Shown: piece by piece, positions 8,028 through 15,927 of the stretch | How the letters are laid out: the number at the start of each line of letters is the position of its first letter | Numbering within the stretch: position 1 is the first letter of the stretch | Assembly: GCF_001665235.1 (NCBI RefSeq) | Contig: NZ_LZSC01000062.1 | Span: 40,981 to 104,980, forward strand | DNA from: Mycobacterium sp. 1100029.7 | GTDB lineage: Bacteria; Actinomycetota; Actinomycetes; Mycobacteriales; Mycobacteriaceae | Direction of reading: 5' to 3' | DNA length: 64,000 nt | Notes under the pieces: generated by a model | The model's input: only the letters and a program-made list of their open reading frames with translations | Told to the model about the DNA's origin: nothing | Databases searched by the model: none | Program-made: the position numbers and the translations under genes

Positions 8028-8159
8028 CGGGCAACCTTGGGCGAAGTTGTCGGCGTGTTCGACGTGAACGAACACGGCCGAATCACTCTCTGGCGCGACT
8101 ACTACGACCTGACGACACTCATGGACAAGGTCGCCGCCAACTCCGCTCCGTCCTCCTAG
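8028..8159 (+). pseudogene. Limonene-epoxide-hydrolase/SnoaL-like C-terminal fragment
   Basis: The frame ending TAG at 8157-8159 encodes 'GVFDVNEHGRITLWRDYYDL' and a short tail. This is the C-terminal signature of limonene-1,2-epoxide hydrolase-like proteins such as mycobacterial EphG, in which 'GRITLWRDYFD' contributes to the active site. A TGA at 8025-8027 closes the frame upstream and there is no start codon, while the family is about 140 residues long. Roughly the first two-thirds are missing. I infer a deletion remnant. Confidence 0.7.
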
Positions 8160-8201
8160 ATTTTCGTCGAACCGTCGGCGCACCAATCGCGCACGCCGAC
8201 G

Positions 8202-8780
8202 TCAGCCGGCTCGCCGTTTCCGTAGCACGCGGGTGATCACCGCGGCTGCTAGCAGCCATGGACCCCCTACGATCAGCGGGTCCATCCACATGTGACGGGT
8301 GTCGACCCGGTTTTTGCCGAGCCGGGACTTCACGCCGTTGCCGTTCCATTCCGCCTTGATTCCGGTTTCGGTGATCGGGTTATCCGGTCGAAGAGTCGCC
8401 AGCGAACGAATGTGGTGTTCGGCAGCATCGACGCGGTCGGCGTAAAGCAGGACGAGCCAGTGCAGTGCACGGCCCTCGCTGAACTTGTATGCGAAACGGC
8501 GCATCACGCCGGAGACACCGCTCAGCGGCTGGGCCGTCCCGAAAGCCGGCGTGAGGAACCTGTGCTCGATCGATCGTTCGCGCGCCCGCTTCTCGGGTTG
8601 GCGCTCGGGAAAATCCCACCAGGCGCCGCTGTCGAGGAACTTCAGCTTGGGAACAGAGGGCCGATCCTCCTTGTTGAGATCGGCACCCCAGCCGGGGATT
8701 CGCGCTTGCAGGCTGTCCGGGTCGGGTACGGCCGGATGATCAGCCGTGTACGCAGGCACGTGTTCGGTCGTTCGTGTCAT
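8202..8780 (-). CDS. Conserved hypothetical protein with C-terminal membrane helix
   Basis: A 192-residue protein; ATG 8780 has GGAGAC upstream, and the open frame continues into the next gene without better starts. The body is hydrophilic ('LKFLDSGAWWDFPERQ', 'RALHWLVLLYADRVDAAEHH') and the last 25 residues form one hydrophobic helix ('PLIVGGPWLLAAAVI') ending in a basic tail 'RVLRKRRAG', as in tail-anchored proteins. It follows the alcohol dehydrogenase by 22 bp on the same strand, so the two are probably co-transcribed. Family not recognised. Confidence 0.75.
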   Translation of the reverse strand: MTRTTEHVPAYTADHPAVPDPDSLQARIPGWGADLNKEDRPSVPKLKFLDSGAWWDFPERQPEKRARERSIEHRFLTPAFGTAQPLSGVSGVMRRFAYKFSEGRALHWLVLLYADRVDAAEHHIRSLATLRPDNPITETGIKAEWNGNGVKSRLGKNRVDTRHMWMDPLIVGGPWLLAAAVITRVLRKRRAG

Positions 8781-8802
8781 GAGATGTCTCCTGTCGGACT
8801 TG

Positions 8803-9951
8803 TCAGTTGGCGTTGACGGTGATGATCGGCTTGACGATGCCGTCGAGCTTCGAAGAGAACATGTGGTACCCCTCGGCGATGTGCTCGAGCGGAATGCGAT
8901 GAGTGACAATCTCACTGGGCTTCAGATAGCCGTTCTCGATATGACTGAACAAGCGCGGCCACTGCCGCTTCACCGGCGCCTGGTTCGTGTGAATGGTCAA
9001 ACCCTTGTTCATCGCATCACCGAATTTGACGGCACTGAACATCGGTCCGTACGCGCCGATCACCGAGACGGTGCCGCCCTTGCGGACCGAGTCGATAGCC
9101 CAGTTCAGCGCGATCGGAGAGCCACCCTGCAACTTCAACTTGGCCGCGGTGACGTGCTGGAACAGGTTTCCGTCGGCTTCGGCACCCACTGCGTCGATGG
9201 CTACGTCAGCGCCCAGGAAGTCCGTCGCTTTCTTCATCTCGACGACGATGTCGCCGTAGTCGCCGAAGTTGTACGTCTCGGCATAGGCGAAGTCGCGCGC
9301 TTTGGCGAGCCGATAGTCCAGATGGTCGACCACAATCACGCGTGCCGCCCCCATCAACCAGGACGACCTCGCCGCGAACAGGCCGACCGGGCCCGCGCCG
9401 AACACCAACACCGTGTCGCCTTCGACGATGTCGCCGAGTTGTGCGCCGAAGTAGCCCGTCGATAACGCGTCCGTGCACAGCAGGGCGTCCTCGTCGGCCA
9501 TCCAGTCGGGGATCACCGACGGGCCGACGTCCGCGAACGGAACGCGAACGAACTCGGCTTGCCCGCCGTCATAACCACCGCACGTGTGTGAGTAGCCGTA
9601 GATCCCGCCGACCGCGGTCGCGTTCGGATTCACGTTGTGGCAGTTGGAATACAGTCCTCTGGCGCAGAAGTAACACGATCCGCAGTAGATGTTGAACGGC
9701 ACCATGACCCTGTCCCCGGCCTTGATGTTCCGCACCGACGGGCCAACCTCATCGACGACGCCGATGAATTCGTGCCCGAAAGTGTGGCCGACCCGGGTAT
9801 CTGGCATGAGACCGTGGTAGAGGTGCAGGTCGGACCCGCAGATGGCGGCGAGCTGCACTCGCACGATCGCATCGTTGGGATGCTCGATCCGGGGGCGGTC
9901 CTTTTCTTCGATCCGCACTTTGTACGGTCCGCGGTAGGTCATGGCCTTCAT
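8803..9951 (-). CDS. Zinc-dependent alcohol dehydrogenase (FdhA-like MDR family)
   Basis: A 382-residue medium-chain dehydrogenase. Catalytic zinc ligands are Cys38 ('CGSDLH') and His60 in 'GHEFIG'. Structural zinc ligands are Cys90, 93, 96 and 104. The NAD-binding loop is 'GAGPVGLFAARSSWLMGA' followed by 'VIVVDHLDYR'. The long inserted C-terminal segment ('GADVAIDAVGAEADG', 'LNWAIDSVRKGGTVSVIGAYG') resembles glutathione-independent formaldehyde-dehydrogenase-type enzymes. ATG 9951 has GAGGAG upstream; the open frame runs on to 10158 without support. Natural substrate unknown; it pairs with the tail-anchored protein downstream. Confidence 0.9.
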   Translation of the reverse strand: MKAMTYRGPYKVRIEEKDRPRIEHPNDAIVRVQLAAICGSDLHLYHGLMPDTRVGHTFGHEFIGVVDEVGPSVRNIKAGDRVMVPFNIYCGSCYFCARGLYSNCHNVNPNATAVGGIYGYSHTCGGYDGGQAEFVRVPFADVGPSVIPDWMADEDALLCTDALSTGYFGAQLGDIVEGDTVLVFGAGPVGLFAARSSWLMGAARVIVVDHLDYRLAKARDFAYAETYNFGDYGDIVVEMKKATDFLGADVAIDAVGAEADGNLFQHVTAAKLKLQGGSPIALNWAIDSVRKGGTVSVIGAYGPMFSAVKFGDAMNKGLTIHTNQAPVKRQWPRLFSHIENGYLKPSEIVTHRIPLEHIAEGYHMFSSKLDGIVKPIITVNAN

Positions 9952-10376
9952 CGGGGCTCCTCTGTATTCGCGAAAGCGTTGATGGAAAGCCCGGCTACCC
10001 GCGCCACCGTGGGCCGAAACGGAGCGCGGCAGGGACGCGGCCACCCGTTCTAGCGAACATTTCAACGCCGAAAACACGTAGCGTATCGAGTGAAAAATGT
10101 TGATAACGAGGCAATTCAAAATATTGCGACACCAGCATCGCGATATCTGGCTAACCACTACCTGCGCCGCTTGACCCTGACAGAGCTAATAGACGCCCCA
10201 AATTTTGGCACGTGAGTGCACTCCTCCAGCGGCGCCGACTAACCGCGCCAAAAAGGGGTAGCTCCCGCTTGTCAGACAAGATCGTCTCCCCGGGGAAGGA
10301 TGCAAGCGGTGAACAATCTGCCCCCCAGGACAGGCGGGTCGCGCTCGTCACGTCTCGAAAAAGCCGGAGCGTTGCC
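9952..10376. other. Divergent intergenic region, no gene seen
   Basis: This 425-bp stretch separates the divergent dehydrogenase and LtrA-like genes. Its middle (about 10060-10130) is AT-rich, as expected for promoters in both directions. No convincing mycobacterial -35/-10 pair, RNA gene or long palindrome was found. The 5' part of the open frame from 10212 has no ribosome-binding site and poor conservation features, so it is treated as untranslated. Confidence 0.5.
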
Positions 10377-11534
10377 GTGACCGACGATGACCAAGACACC
10401 AGTGGGCGTGGCGGGGCAACGTCGGAGGGCAATCTCGAACTGTTCTTCGATCTGGTGTTCACGTTCGCGATGTCTCAGGTCACTCAGCTCATGCTGCATG
10501 ATTTGTCGCCGAGCGGATTCGGCCGGGCGGCGCTCGCCCTGCTCGCCGTGTGGTGGGCATGGGTCGGCTACACCTGGCTCATCAACACCTTTGACTCCCA
10601 AGGCGTTCGGCACCAGGCGATACTGATGACTGCGATGGCCGCGATGCTCGTCGCCGCCGCTGCGCTGCCCATGGCGTTCTCCTCGGCGGCGTTCGTCTTT
10701 GCGATCGCTTTGCTGGTGGTTCGGTTGATTCACGTCGCGAAGTTCGTCGCCTACTCCTCGGACGAGGACGCTGACATGCGGCGCAGCGTCCGGCGACTGG
10801 CTCCGGCGTTCGTCGCCGCACCCGCCTGCATCGTGGCAGCCGCGTTCGTCGACACGCCTGGCCGTGAACTGTTGTGGGTGGCCGCGGCGCTGATCGACTA
10901 CGGCGCGCCCGCGGTGCTCGGCCTCGGCGGATTTCGCGTCTCGCCGTCTTATTTCGTATCGCGTCACGGGTCAATCATCATCATCGCGCTCGGCGAGGCG
11001 ATCGTCGAATTGGGCGCGGGCGCAACGGATCTCCACCGCTTCGAAGTGATCGCCGCCCTGGTGCTGGGGGTTGCGATCATGGCCACGTTCTGGTGGACCT
11101 ACTTCGGTCTGACGGGCGGGGCCGAGCAGCGGCTGGAACAGGTCACCGGTATGGAACGGGCCAATCTGGCGCGCGACGCCTACAGCTATCTGCATCTGCC
11201 GCTGGTGGCGAGCATCATGTTGTTTGCCGTCGGTGCCCACACTGCCGTCGCGCACGCCACCGACCCACTTCCGTTATTGCCGGCCATCGCGCTCGCCGGC
11301 GGCATGGCACTGTTCTACCTCGGCGACGCCGCCTACCGATGGCGCGACCATCGACAGGTCCCGGTCGACCGCACCGCGGCCGGCCTTGTTGCCGCGGCGA
11401 CATTGCCGGTCCTGCCACATGTGCCTGCGATTGCGGCGCTCAGCCTCCTCACCGGTATCGGCTTGGTGCGGCTGGCCTGGGAGTTGTGGCGTCGCCCGCG
11501 CATCGGCACCGGCGTAGCAGGGCAGGCGCGATGA
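10377..11534 (+). CDS. LtrA-family (low temperature requirement A) membrane protein
   Basis: A 385-residue polytopic membrane protein with the family opener 'LELFFDLVFTFAMSQ' and the mid-protein signature 'IIIIALGEAIVELG', plus about ten hydrophobic helices. GTG 10377 is preceded by GGAG at 7-base spacing and gives the usual family length; an in-frame ATG at 10212 would add 55 hydrophilic residues. LtrA was named from a Listeria cold-growth mutant, but the biochemical role of the family is not known. It is alone on its transcript, about 100 bp before the DJ-1-like gene. Confidence 0.85.
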   Translation: MTDDDQDTSGRGGATSEGNLELFFDLVFTFAMSQVTQLMLHDLSPSGFGRAALALLAVWWAWVGYTWLINTFDSQGVRHQAILMTAMAAMLVAAAALPMAFSSAAFVFAIALLVVRLIHVAKFVAYSSDEDADMRRSVRRLAPAFVAAPACIVAAAFVDTPGRELLWVAAALIDYGAPAVLGLGGFRVSPSYFVSRHGSIIIIALGEAIVELGAGATDLHRFEVIAALVLGVAIMATFWWTYFGLTGGAEQRLEQVTGMERANLARDAYSYLHLPLVASIMLFAVGAHTAVAHATDPLPLLPAIALAGGMALFYLGDAAYRWRDHRQVPVDRTAAGLVAAATLPVLPHVPAIAALSLLTGIGLVRLAWELWRRPRIGTGVAGQAR

Positions 11535-11635
11535 GCAGGGGACGGCGACAAGCCAAGTGAGTACGGCGTCGGCTGAGCAGCCAGCTGACACGAAAGATCA
11601 AGGGGCGCTTCGAGCGTCACGAAACCGACAGGAGG

Positions 11636-12373
11636 ATGATGGCACACACACGACGCCTCGCAGGGCGGAACATCGCGGTGCTGGCAGCCGATGGATTCGA
11701 GAAGGTCGAACTGGTGGTTCCGCTGCGTGCGTTGCAGATGGCGGGCGCGAAAGTCGACATCGTGTCTCTGCGCAAAGGACGGATCCGGGGGGTGAACCTG
11801 CATATGCCCGCGAGCAGAGTCGGCGTGGACAAGTTGGTCACCGAGGCCGACCCTGACGCCTACGACGGATTGCTGCTCCCGGGCGGCTTCATCAACCCTG
11901 ACTTGTTGAGGCAGTCGGCGGCCGCGCGGGATTTCGTCCGCGCCTTCGACCACAGCGGTAAGCCGATCGTCACGCTGTGCCACGGGCCGTGGGTACTCGC
12001 GTCGGCGGGGTTGCTCACCGGGCGGACACTGACCTCGTGGCCCGGCATCCGCGACGACCTGGTCAATGCCGGCGCCACCTGGCTTGACAGCGAGGTCGTA
12101 CGTGATCGCAATCTCGTCACCAGCCGCGGGCCTCAGGACTTGCGGGCGTTCGTGCCCGCCATGCTCGATATTTTCGCCGACCCGACGAGTCAACAGCCCA
12201 CGGCCCCCGACCACGACGGCTCGGATCCGGCGCTGGACAAGCCGCTCGGTTGGGCAATGGCCGCGTTGCGCTGGTCGCCGAAGCCGTCGGCGGCGGCCCT
12301 CGCCGGGTTGGTCGCTGCCGCGCTGGCACCGCCGCTTCGCAGCCGGGTGTCGATCCAAAAGTCCCCGAGTTAG
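11636..12373 (+). CDS. DJ-1/PfpI family protein (type 1 glutamine amidotransferase-like)
   Basis: A 245-residue protein with the PfpI/YhbO core: 'IAVLAADGFEKVEL' with the conserved Glu, 'YDGLLLPGGF', and the nucleophile elbow 'VTLCHGPWVL' (Cys115-His116), then 'LTSWPGIRDDLVNAGA'. Members act as proteases, deglycases or glyoxalases in stress defence; which applies here is not decidable. After the core (about residue 185) there is an unusual 60-residue tail, Ala/Pro-rich with a hydrophobic end. GGAGG directly precedes two in-frame ATGs (11636, 11639). The stop overlaps the convergent DUF3349 stop. Confidence 0.85.
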   Translation: MMAHTRRLAGRNIAVLAADGFEKVELVVPLRALQMAGAKVDIVSLRKGRIRGVNLHMPASRVGVDKLVTEADPDAYDGLLLPGGFINPDLLRQSAAARDFVRAFDHSGKPIVTLCHGPWVLASAGLLTGRTLTSWPGIRDDLVNAGATWLDSEVVRDRNLVTSRGPQDLRAFVPAMLDIFADPTSQQPTAPDHDGSDPALDKPLGWAMAALRWSPKPSAAALAGLVAAALAPPLRSRVSIQKSPS

Positions 12374-12669
12374 ACGCTCGGCTCCCCCGGCCATCCGATT
12401 GCTTCGAGCCGTCGTTGCACGCGGTCCAGATCGGCCGCAGACGGCAGCTCGTCGGTGAAACGCATGATGGCCGCGCCGATGTCGGCGACCTCGACCTTCA
12501 GCTCGCCGCTTGTCGCGAGCTGGATCGCCACCTCGGTGACCTCGTCATCGGTCAGCCTGCGCCGCAGCAGAGCCAGCAGCGGGATGTAGTCGGTGGCCGG
12601 CACCCCCTGGGGATAGCCGGCGCGGACGAATGCCACGATCCTGGCGACCAGATCGCCCAGACTCGCCAT
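12370..12669 (-). CDS. DUF3349 family protein
   Basis: 99 residues, all helical in look, with the family signature 'VRAGYPQGVPATDYIPLLAL' followed by 'LTDDEVTEVA'. M. tuberculosis has related small proteins such as Rv0543c, with solved structures but no function. Start ATG 12669; the frame extends to 12759 but would crowd the divergent PhoU gene. It is divergent from that phoU by 119 bp, and a truncated paralogue stands next to the second phoU at 14.7 kb, so the pairing looks meaningful. Confidence 0.85.
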   Translation of the reverse strand: MASLGDLVARIVAFVRAGYPQGVPATDYIPLLALLRRRLTDDEVTEVAIQLATSGELKVEVADIGAAIMRFTDELPSAADLDRVQRRLEAIGWPGEPSV

Positions 12670-12788
12670 GACGTCCCCACTGCAGTTGTCGGCCCCACGT
12701 ACGCCATCAAGGTAGCAACCCGAGCGCAAACTATATCCATGGTGTCGAATCCTCGGCATCGTCGCCGGTCGGCGACTACCGTCAACCT

Positions 12789-13433
12789 GTGCGGACCGCC
12801 TACCACCACCAGCTCGATGCGCTGAAGCGCAGCATCGGCGACATGTGTGGACTCTCCGGTGCCGCGATGCAGCTCGCGACCCAGGCGCTCCTGGAAGCCG
12901 ACATCGGCATGGCCGAGACCGTTATCAGCGAACACGAATCATTCGTCGGCGCTGCGGCCAAGGCCGAGAGCGATGCCTTCAACCTGCTCGCGCTGCAGGC
13001 GCCCGTTGCTACCGATCTGCGTGCCGTGTTCAGCAGCCTGCAGAATGTCGCCGACGTCGACCGGATGGGCGCCCTGGCGCTGCACGTTGCCAAGACCGCG
13101 CGTCGCCGGCACCCCGCGCACGCCATCCCTGACGACGTCAAGGGCTACTTCGCACAGATGGGCCGCATCGCCGTCAGCATCGGCACAGAGATCAAAGACG
13201 TTGTGCTGTCCGGGGATCCCGACCATGCGGCCCGGCTCGCCGACGAAGACGACGCGATGGACGAGCTGCACCAGCACTTGTTCACGGTGCTGATGGACCG
13301 CGAGTGGCAGCACGGCGTGGCCGCTGCCGTCGACGTGACGCTGCTGGGCCGCTACTACGAACGCTTCGCCGACCACGCGGTGGAAATCGGCCGCCGGGTC
13401 ATCTTCCAAGCCACCGGCAGCCCACTCGCCTGA
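12789..13433 (+). CDS. PhoU-family phosphate signalling protein (PhoY-like), copy 1
   Basis: A 214-residue all-helical protein with two PhoU repeats. Conserved features are the opening 'MRTAYHHQLDAL', the 'LQAPVATDLRAV' motif, the 'ADEDDAMDELHQ' metal-cluster helix and the final 'RYYERFADHAVEIGRRV' repeat motif. PhoU proteins couple the Pst phosphate transporter to the SenX3/PhoR-type kinase, and mycobacterial PhoY1/PhoY2 influence persistence. GTG start at 12789 gives the exact family N-terminus. It is an additional PhoU in an accessory region without pst genes, 66% identical to the copy at 14.9 kb by ungapped hand alignment (142/214). Confidence 0.93.
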   Translation: MRTAYHHQLDALKRSIGDMCGLSGAAMQLATQALLEADIGMAETVISEHESFVGAAAKAESDAFNLLALQAPVATDLRAVFSSLQNVADVDRMGALALHVAKTARRRHPAHAIPDDVKGYFAQMGRIAVSIGTEIKDVVLSGDPDHAARLADEDDAMDELHQHLFTVLMDREWQHGVAAAVDVTLLGRYYERFADHAVEIGRRVIFQATGSPLA

Positions 13434-13947
13434 GCCGCGGATGACGTTGCGCCCCACCCGAATGGGTGGTCGGCACAAACCCACAACACGAGACGCTGCG
13501 CTGCCGCCGTTCCTCGCGACCGTCCCGCCCGCGCTTTACGGGCCACGAGTTGTAACACCGCGCCTCTCCCGAGCCTCTCGGTATGACTTTAATCGCGATC
13601 GCAGACTCGAGGAATGATCTAGAGCCCGTTGTACACGTGATTAAGAGATGCGGGGTATGTATTCGTTCTTATTTGCAGACTTATGGCTTTGGATGCTGCC
13701 GCTCAGAATTCCGGAGTACGGATTTTGACGCAAATAACAGACTTTAAGCTTTATCGACTATTTATTGGCGAAGGAATGTGATTGGCAATAGCGAAGCGCC
13801 ATTGTTGCCCACTGATCTTGACGGCTCCTCACCGGGACGTGCGGCGCACCGGTGCGCAAGAGCGTCGCACCCGCGCACTTGGGCCGGCCGCCGCATGCCG
13901 CTCGCCGACACCCGGCGTAGGACGCAAAAGGGCCGCTGAGCTGGGCT
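13434..13947. other. AT-richer gap, no supported gene
   Basis: From about 13560 to 13790 the base composition is clearly lower in GC than the surroundings. A 26-codon frame from ATG 13648 to 13728 would encode a hydrophobic peptide ('MYSFLFADLWLWMLPLRI') but no good ribosome-binding site is visible. No tRNA, terminator or family-level match is seen. The composition suggests foreign or non-coding DNA between the two phoU genes. Confidence 0.4.
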
Positions 13948-14121
13948 TTACTCGAACAGCGTGGCCATGCGACTCTCGCCATCTTTGGGAGAATCGCAGG
14001 AGGTGCACTGCATCCCGGCGCCGTTACCGAAGCATTCACTGATGCAATCGGAGCTTCCGATGCCCACCGTCAGCAGGAACGCTCCAACCGAAGCGATAAA
14101 CAGCGACGCGATCGTGTGCAT
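13948..14121 (-). CDS. Small exported Cys-rich peptide, 57 aa
   Basis: ATG 14121 has a strong ribosome-binding site (GGGAGG, 6 bases away). Residues 4-22 form a hydrophobic signal or anchor (IASLFIASVGAFLLTVGIG). The remainder carries four Cys at 26, 30, 39 and 42 (C-x3-C-x8-C-x2-C), suggesting disulfides if exported. No family recognised. It stands alone in a gap between two phoU genes, and a phased array of TCAAGATC boxes lies 97-169 bp upstream, so regulated expression is plausible. Codon use is less GC-biased than the neighbours. Confidence 0.5.
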   Translation of the reverse strand: MHTIASLFIASVGAFLLTVGIGSSDCISECFGNGAGMQCTSCDSPKDGESRMATLFE

Positions 14122-14217
14122 TTCTACCTCCCACCCAAAATGCTGTATTAGGTGCGGCCGGGATACCACCAACCGAATAAGAACTAAACCATAAACTTCT
14201 ATAAATTTTCGCGCGCG

Positions 14218-14290
14218 TCAAGATCGAATTCCGGGAAAATCAAGATCGGTTTTTTTGACATCAAGATCAATTCTGTGGAGCGCATCTTGA
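14218..14290. promoter_or_regulatory. Phased TCAAGATC repeat array (possible operator)
   Basis: TCAAGATC occurs at 14218-14225, 14240-14247 and 14261-14268, and in inverted form with one change (CATCTTGA) at 14283-14290. Box starts are 22, 21 and 22 bp apart, that is two helical turns, so all boxes face the same side of the DNA. It lies upstream of the 57-aa peptide gene (minus strand). Spacing and identity suit cooperative binding of a regulator; the protein is unknown. Confidence 0.5.
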
Positions 14291-14722
14291 CATCAGAATT
14301 TTCGTGATTCCGCGACGTCGATCTCGCATCGCGCCGGCACGTTTGGTGGCCGCAGCTCCCCCGCGAACGCCCGGCACGCTGGGCGGACTGCCCAGTGGTT
14401 GTGGGAGACAACGGAACTCGAGGATGTGCACCCGAAAGTACCGCCGCGGCATGCAGTTGCGCGCCGCGCAGAGTCGTGGGGTTGGGGCCGAAAACATTAG
14501 TGAAGCGGCCACCGGGGATCCTCCCGATGGCCGCCTCGTCGGCCATTGAATGATGCTAGCTTCAGCCCCGAGTTCGCGTGCCGTTTTCGCAACTTCTTGC
14601 CAGAACCTTGGACCGACACCGCATCTGGCCACGTCAGGGCGGTCACCGCGGGCATGAACGCGAACCGTCACGTGCCGAAGTGTTCACGTTTAGGCGGCCG
14701 GATCGGTGGCACTCGCGATGTC
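14291..14722. other. Intergenic region, no supported gene
   Basis: Open frames here (for example from 14304 on the plus strand) show no family signature, no ribosome-binding site and Arg/Pro/Gly-biased composition typical of chance frames in high-GC DNA. A start upstream of 14723 for the truncated DUF3349 frame would add unrelated residues. Confidence 0.4.
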
Positions 14723-14869
14723 ATGGGCTTCAGGGCAAACCTCACCGACGTGGTGAGGAAGATGGTGGAGTTTGTACGGGCCGGCTACCCGGACGGGGTT
14801 CCTGCGACCGACTGCTTCGCACTACTTGCCGTCCTGGAACAGCGACCGACCGACGAGCCGAACCGCTAG
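14723..14869 (+). pseudogene. Truncated DUF3349 gene
   Basis: 48 codons from ATG 14723 encode 'VEFVRAGYPDGVPATDCFAL', matching the N-terminal half of the intact DUF3349 protein at 12.4 kb, but the frame stops at 'RPTDEPNR' where the intact protein continues for about 50 more residues. It sits five bases before the second phoU on the same strand, whereas the intact DUF3349 is divergent from the first phoU. I infer a duplicated then rearranged and truncated partner. It may still be translated as a short peptide coupled to phoU. Confidence 0.7.
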
Positions 14870-14874
14870 ACCCC

Positions 14875-15519
14875 ATGCGGACCGCGTTCCGTCACCAACT
14901 CGACGCACTGAGCCAGAGCATCGCCGACATGTGCGCCCGCAGCGGCGACACCATGGCCCGGGCCACCGATTCCCTGCTGCACGCCGACATCGTCGCGGCC
15001 GAAACCGTGATCAGCGGCCACCAGGACTTCGTCCACCGGGCCAACCGCGCCGAGACCGCCGCCTACAACCTGTTGTTACTGCAGGCTCCGGTGGCCACCG
15101 ACTTGCGCGCGGTGCTGGGCAGCCTGAAAAACGTCGCAGACGTCTACCGGATGGCGGCCCTGGCCCTGCATGTCGCCGATACGGTCCGGCTTCGGCACCC
15201 CCGCCCCGCGATACCGGACGACATCAAGTCCTGCTTCGCCGAAATGGGTCGCATCGCGGTGGATCTCAGTCGCAGCGCCACCGACGTGGTGCTGTCCGGC
15301 AATGCCGACCAGGCCGCGGAACTCGCCTACGACGACGATGCGATGGACGAGCTACACCGATTGGTGTTCAGCATCGTGATGGACCGACGCTGGTCGCACA
15401 CCGTCACCACCGCGGTCGACGTGACGCTGCTCAGCCGTTACTACGAGCGGTTCGCCGACCACGCGGTAACCGTTGGCCAGCGAGTTATCTTTCAGGCCAA
15501 GGGTTCTCACATCGCCTAG
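14875..15519 (+). CDS. PhoU-family phosphate signalling protein (PhoY-like), copy 2
   Basis: 214 residues, same length as copy 1 and alignable without gaps (142 identical). It keeps 'LQAPVATDLRAV', 'YDDDAMDELHR' and 'RYYERFADHAVTVGQRV'. ATG 14875 matches the family N-terminus 'MRTAFRHQLDAL'; the frame is open upstream to 14578 but that extension is the other frame of the DUF3349 remnant. It probably interacts with a phosphate-sensing kinase or Pst component encoded elsewhere. The stop overlaps that of the convergent glyoxalase-fold gene. Confidence 0.92.
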   Translation: MRTAFRHQLDALSQSIADMCARSGDTMARATDSLLHADIVAAETVISGHQDFVHRANRAETAAYNLLLLQAPVATDLRAVLGSLKNVADVYRMAALALHVADTVRLRHPRPAIPDDIKSCFAEMGRIAVDLSRSATDVVLSGNADQAAELAYDDDAMDELHRLVFSIVMDRRWSHTVTTAVDVTLLSRYYERFADHAVTVGQRVIFQAKGSHIA

Positions 15520-15869
15520 CGGGCCAGTGGCTTGTAGAAGACCAGGCCGTTGCCCTTGTTGTCGTACACCACGGCGCGGCGTTCGTGGGCGTCGTCGTAC
15601 GGGCCCTTCACAATGCCACCGCCGCTGGCCTCAACCGCTTTCGCGGCGGCATCGACATCGGCGGTCTTGATGCCGACGACGACCTGCCCGGGTATCGGGT
15701 GGTCGACGTCCGTCGCCAAGGCAAGGGTGACCGGTCCGCCGTCCAGCGCCGCGAAATGGGCGCCGTCCCGGAATTTCACGGCCATGCCCAGGGTCTCGCT
15801 GTAGAACCGGATCGACTCGTCCAAGTCGTCGCTCGACAGGATGATCATCTTCACTTCGTGCTCGCTCAC
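15516..15869 (-). CDS. Glyoxalase/VOC-fold protein
   Basis: 117 residues with the two babab modules of the vicinal-oxygen-chelate fold: 'IILSSDDLDESIRFYSETLG' at the N-terminus and 'ERRAVVYDNKGNGLVFYKP' at the end. GTG 15869 has AGGAGG upstream and gives the family start. Such stand-alone VOC proteins can be lyases, dioxygenases or antibiotic-binding proteins. The usual N-terminal metal His is not evident, so catalysis is uncertain. Confidence 0.82.
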   Translation of the reverse strand: MSEHEVKMIILSSDDLDESIRFYSETLGMAVKFRDGAHFAALDGGPVTLALATDVDHPIPGQVVVGIKTADVDAAAKAVEASGGGIVKGPYDDAHERRAVVYDNKGNGLVFYKPLAR

Positions 15870-15927
15870 CGGTGCCTCCTCTGCACTGAGTCGCCTCCAC
15901 CCTAGGCAGGGACCGCCCGGCGGGCGC

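Noticed and set aside
6136..8200. Search for an integrase or transposase remnant next to the tRNA cluster
   Set aside because: No tyrosine- or serine-recombinase motif, DDE motif or insertion-sequence ends found on either strand; the island claim rests on the repeat and composition only.
13648..13728. 26-codon hydrophobic frame in the AT-rich gap
   Set aside because: No clear ribosome-binding site, very short, and no neighbouring antitoxin-like RNA or repeat seen. Mentioned in the gap entry only.
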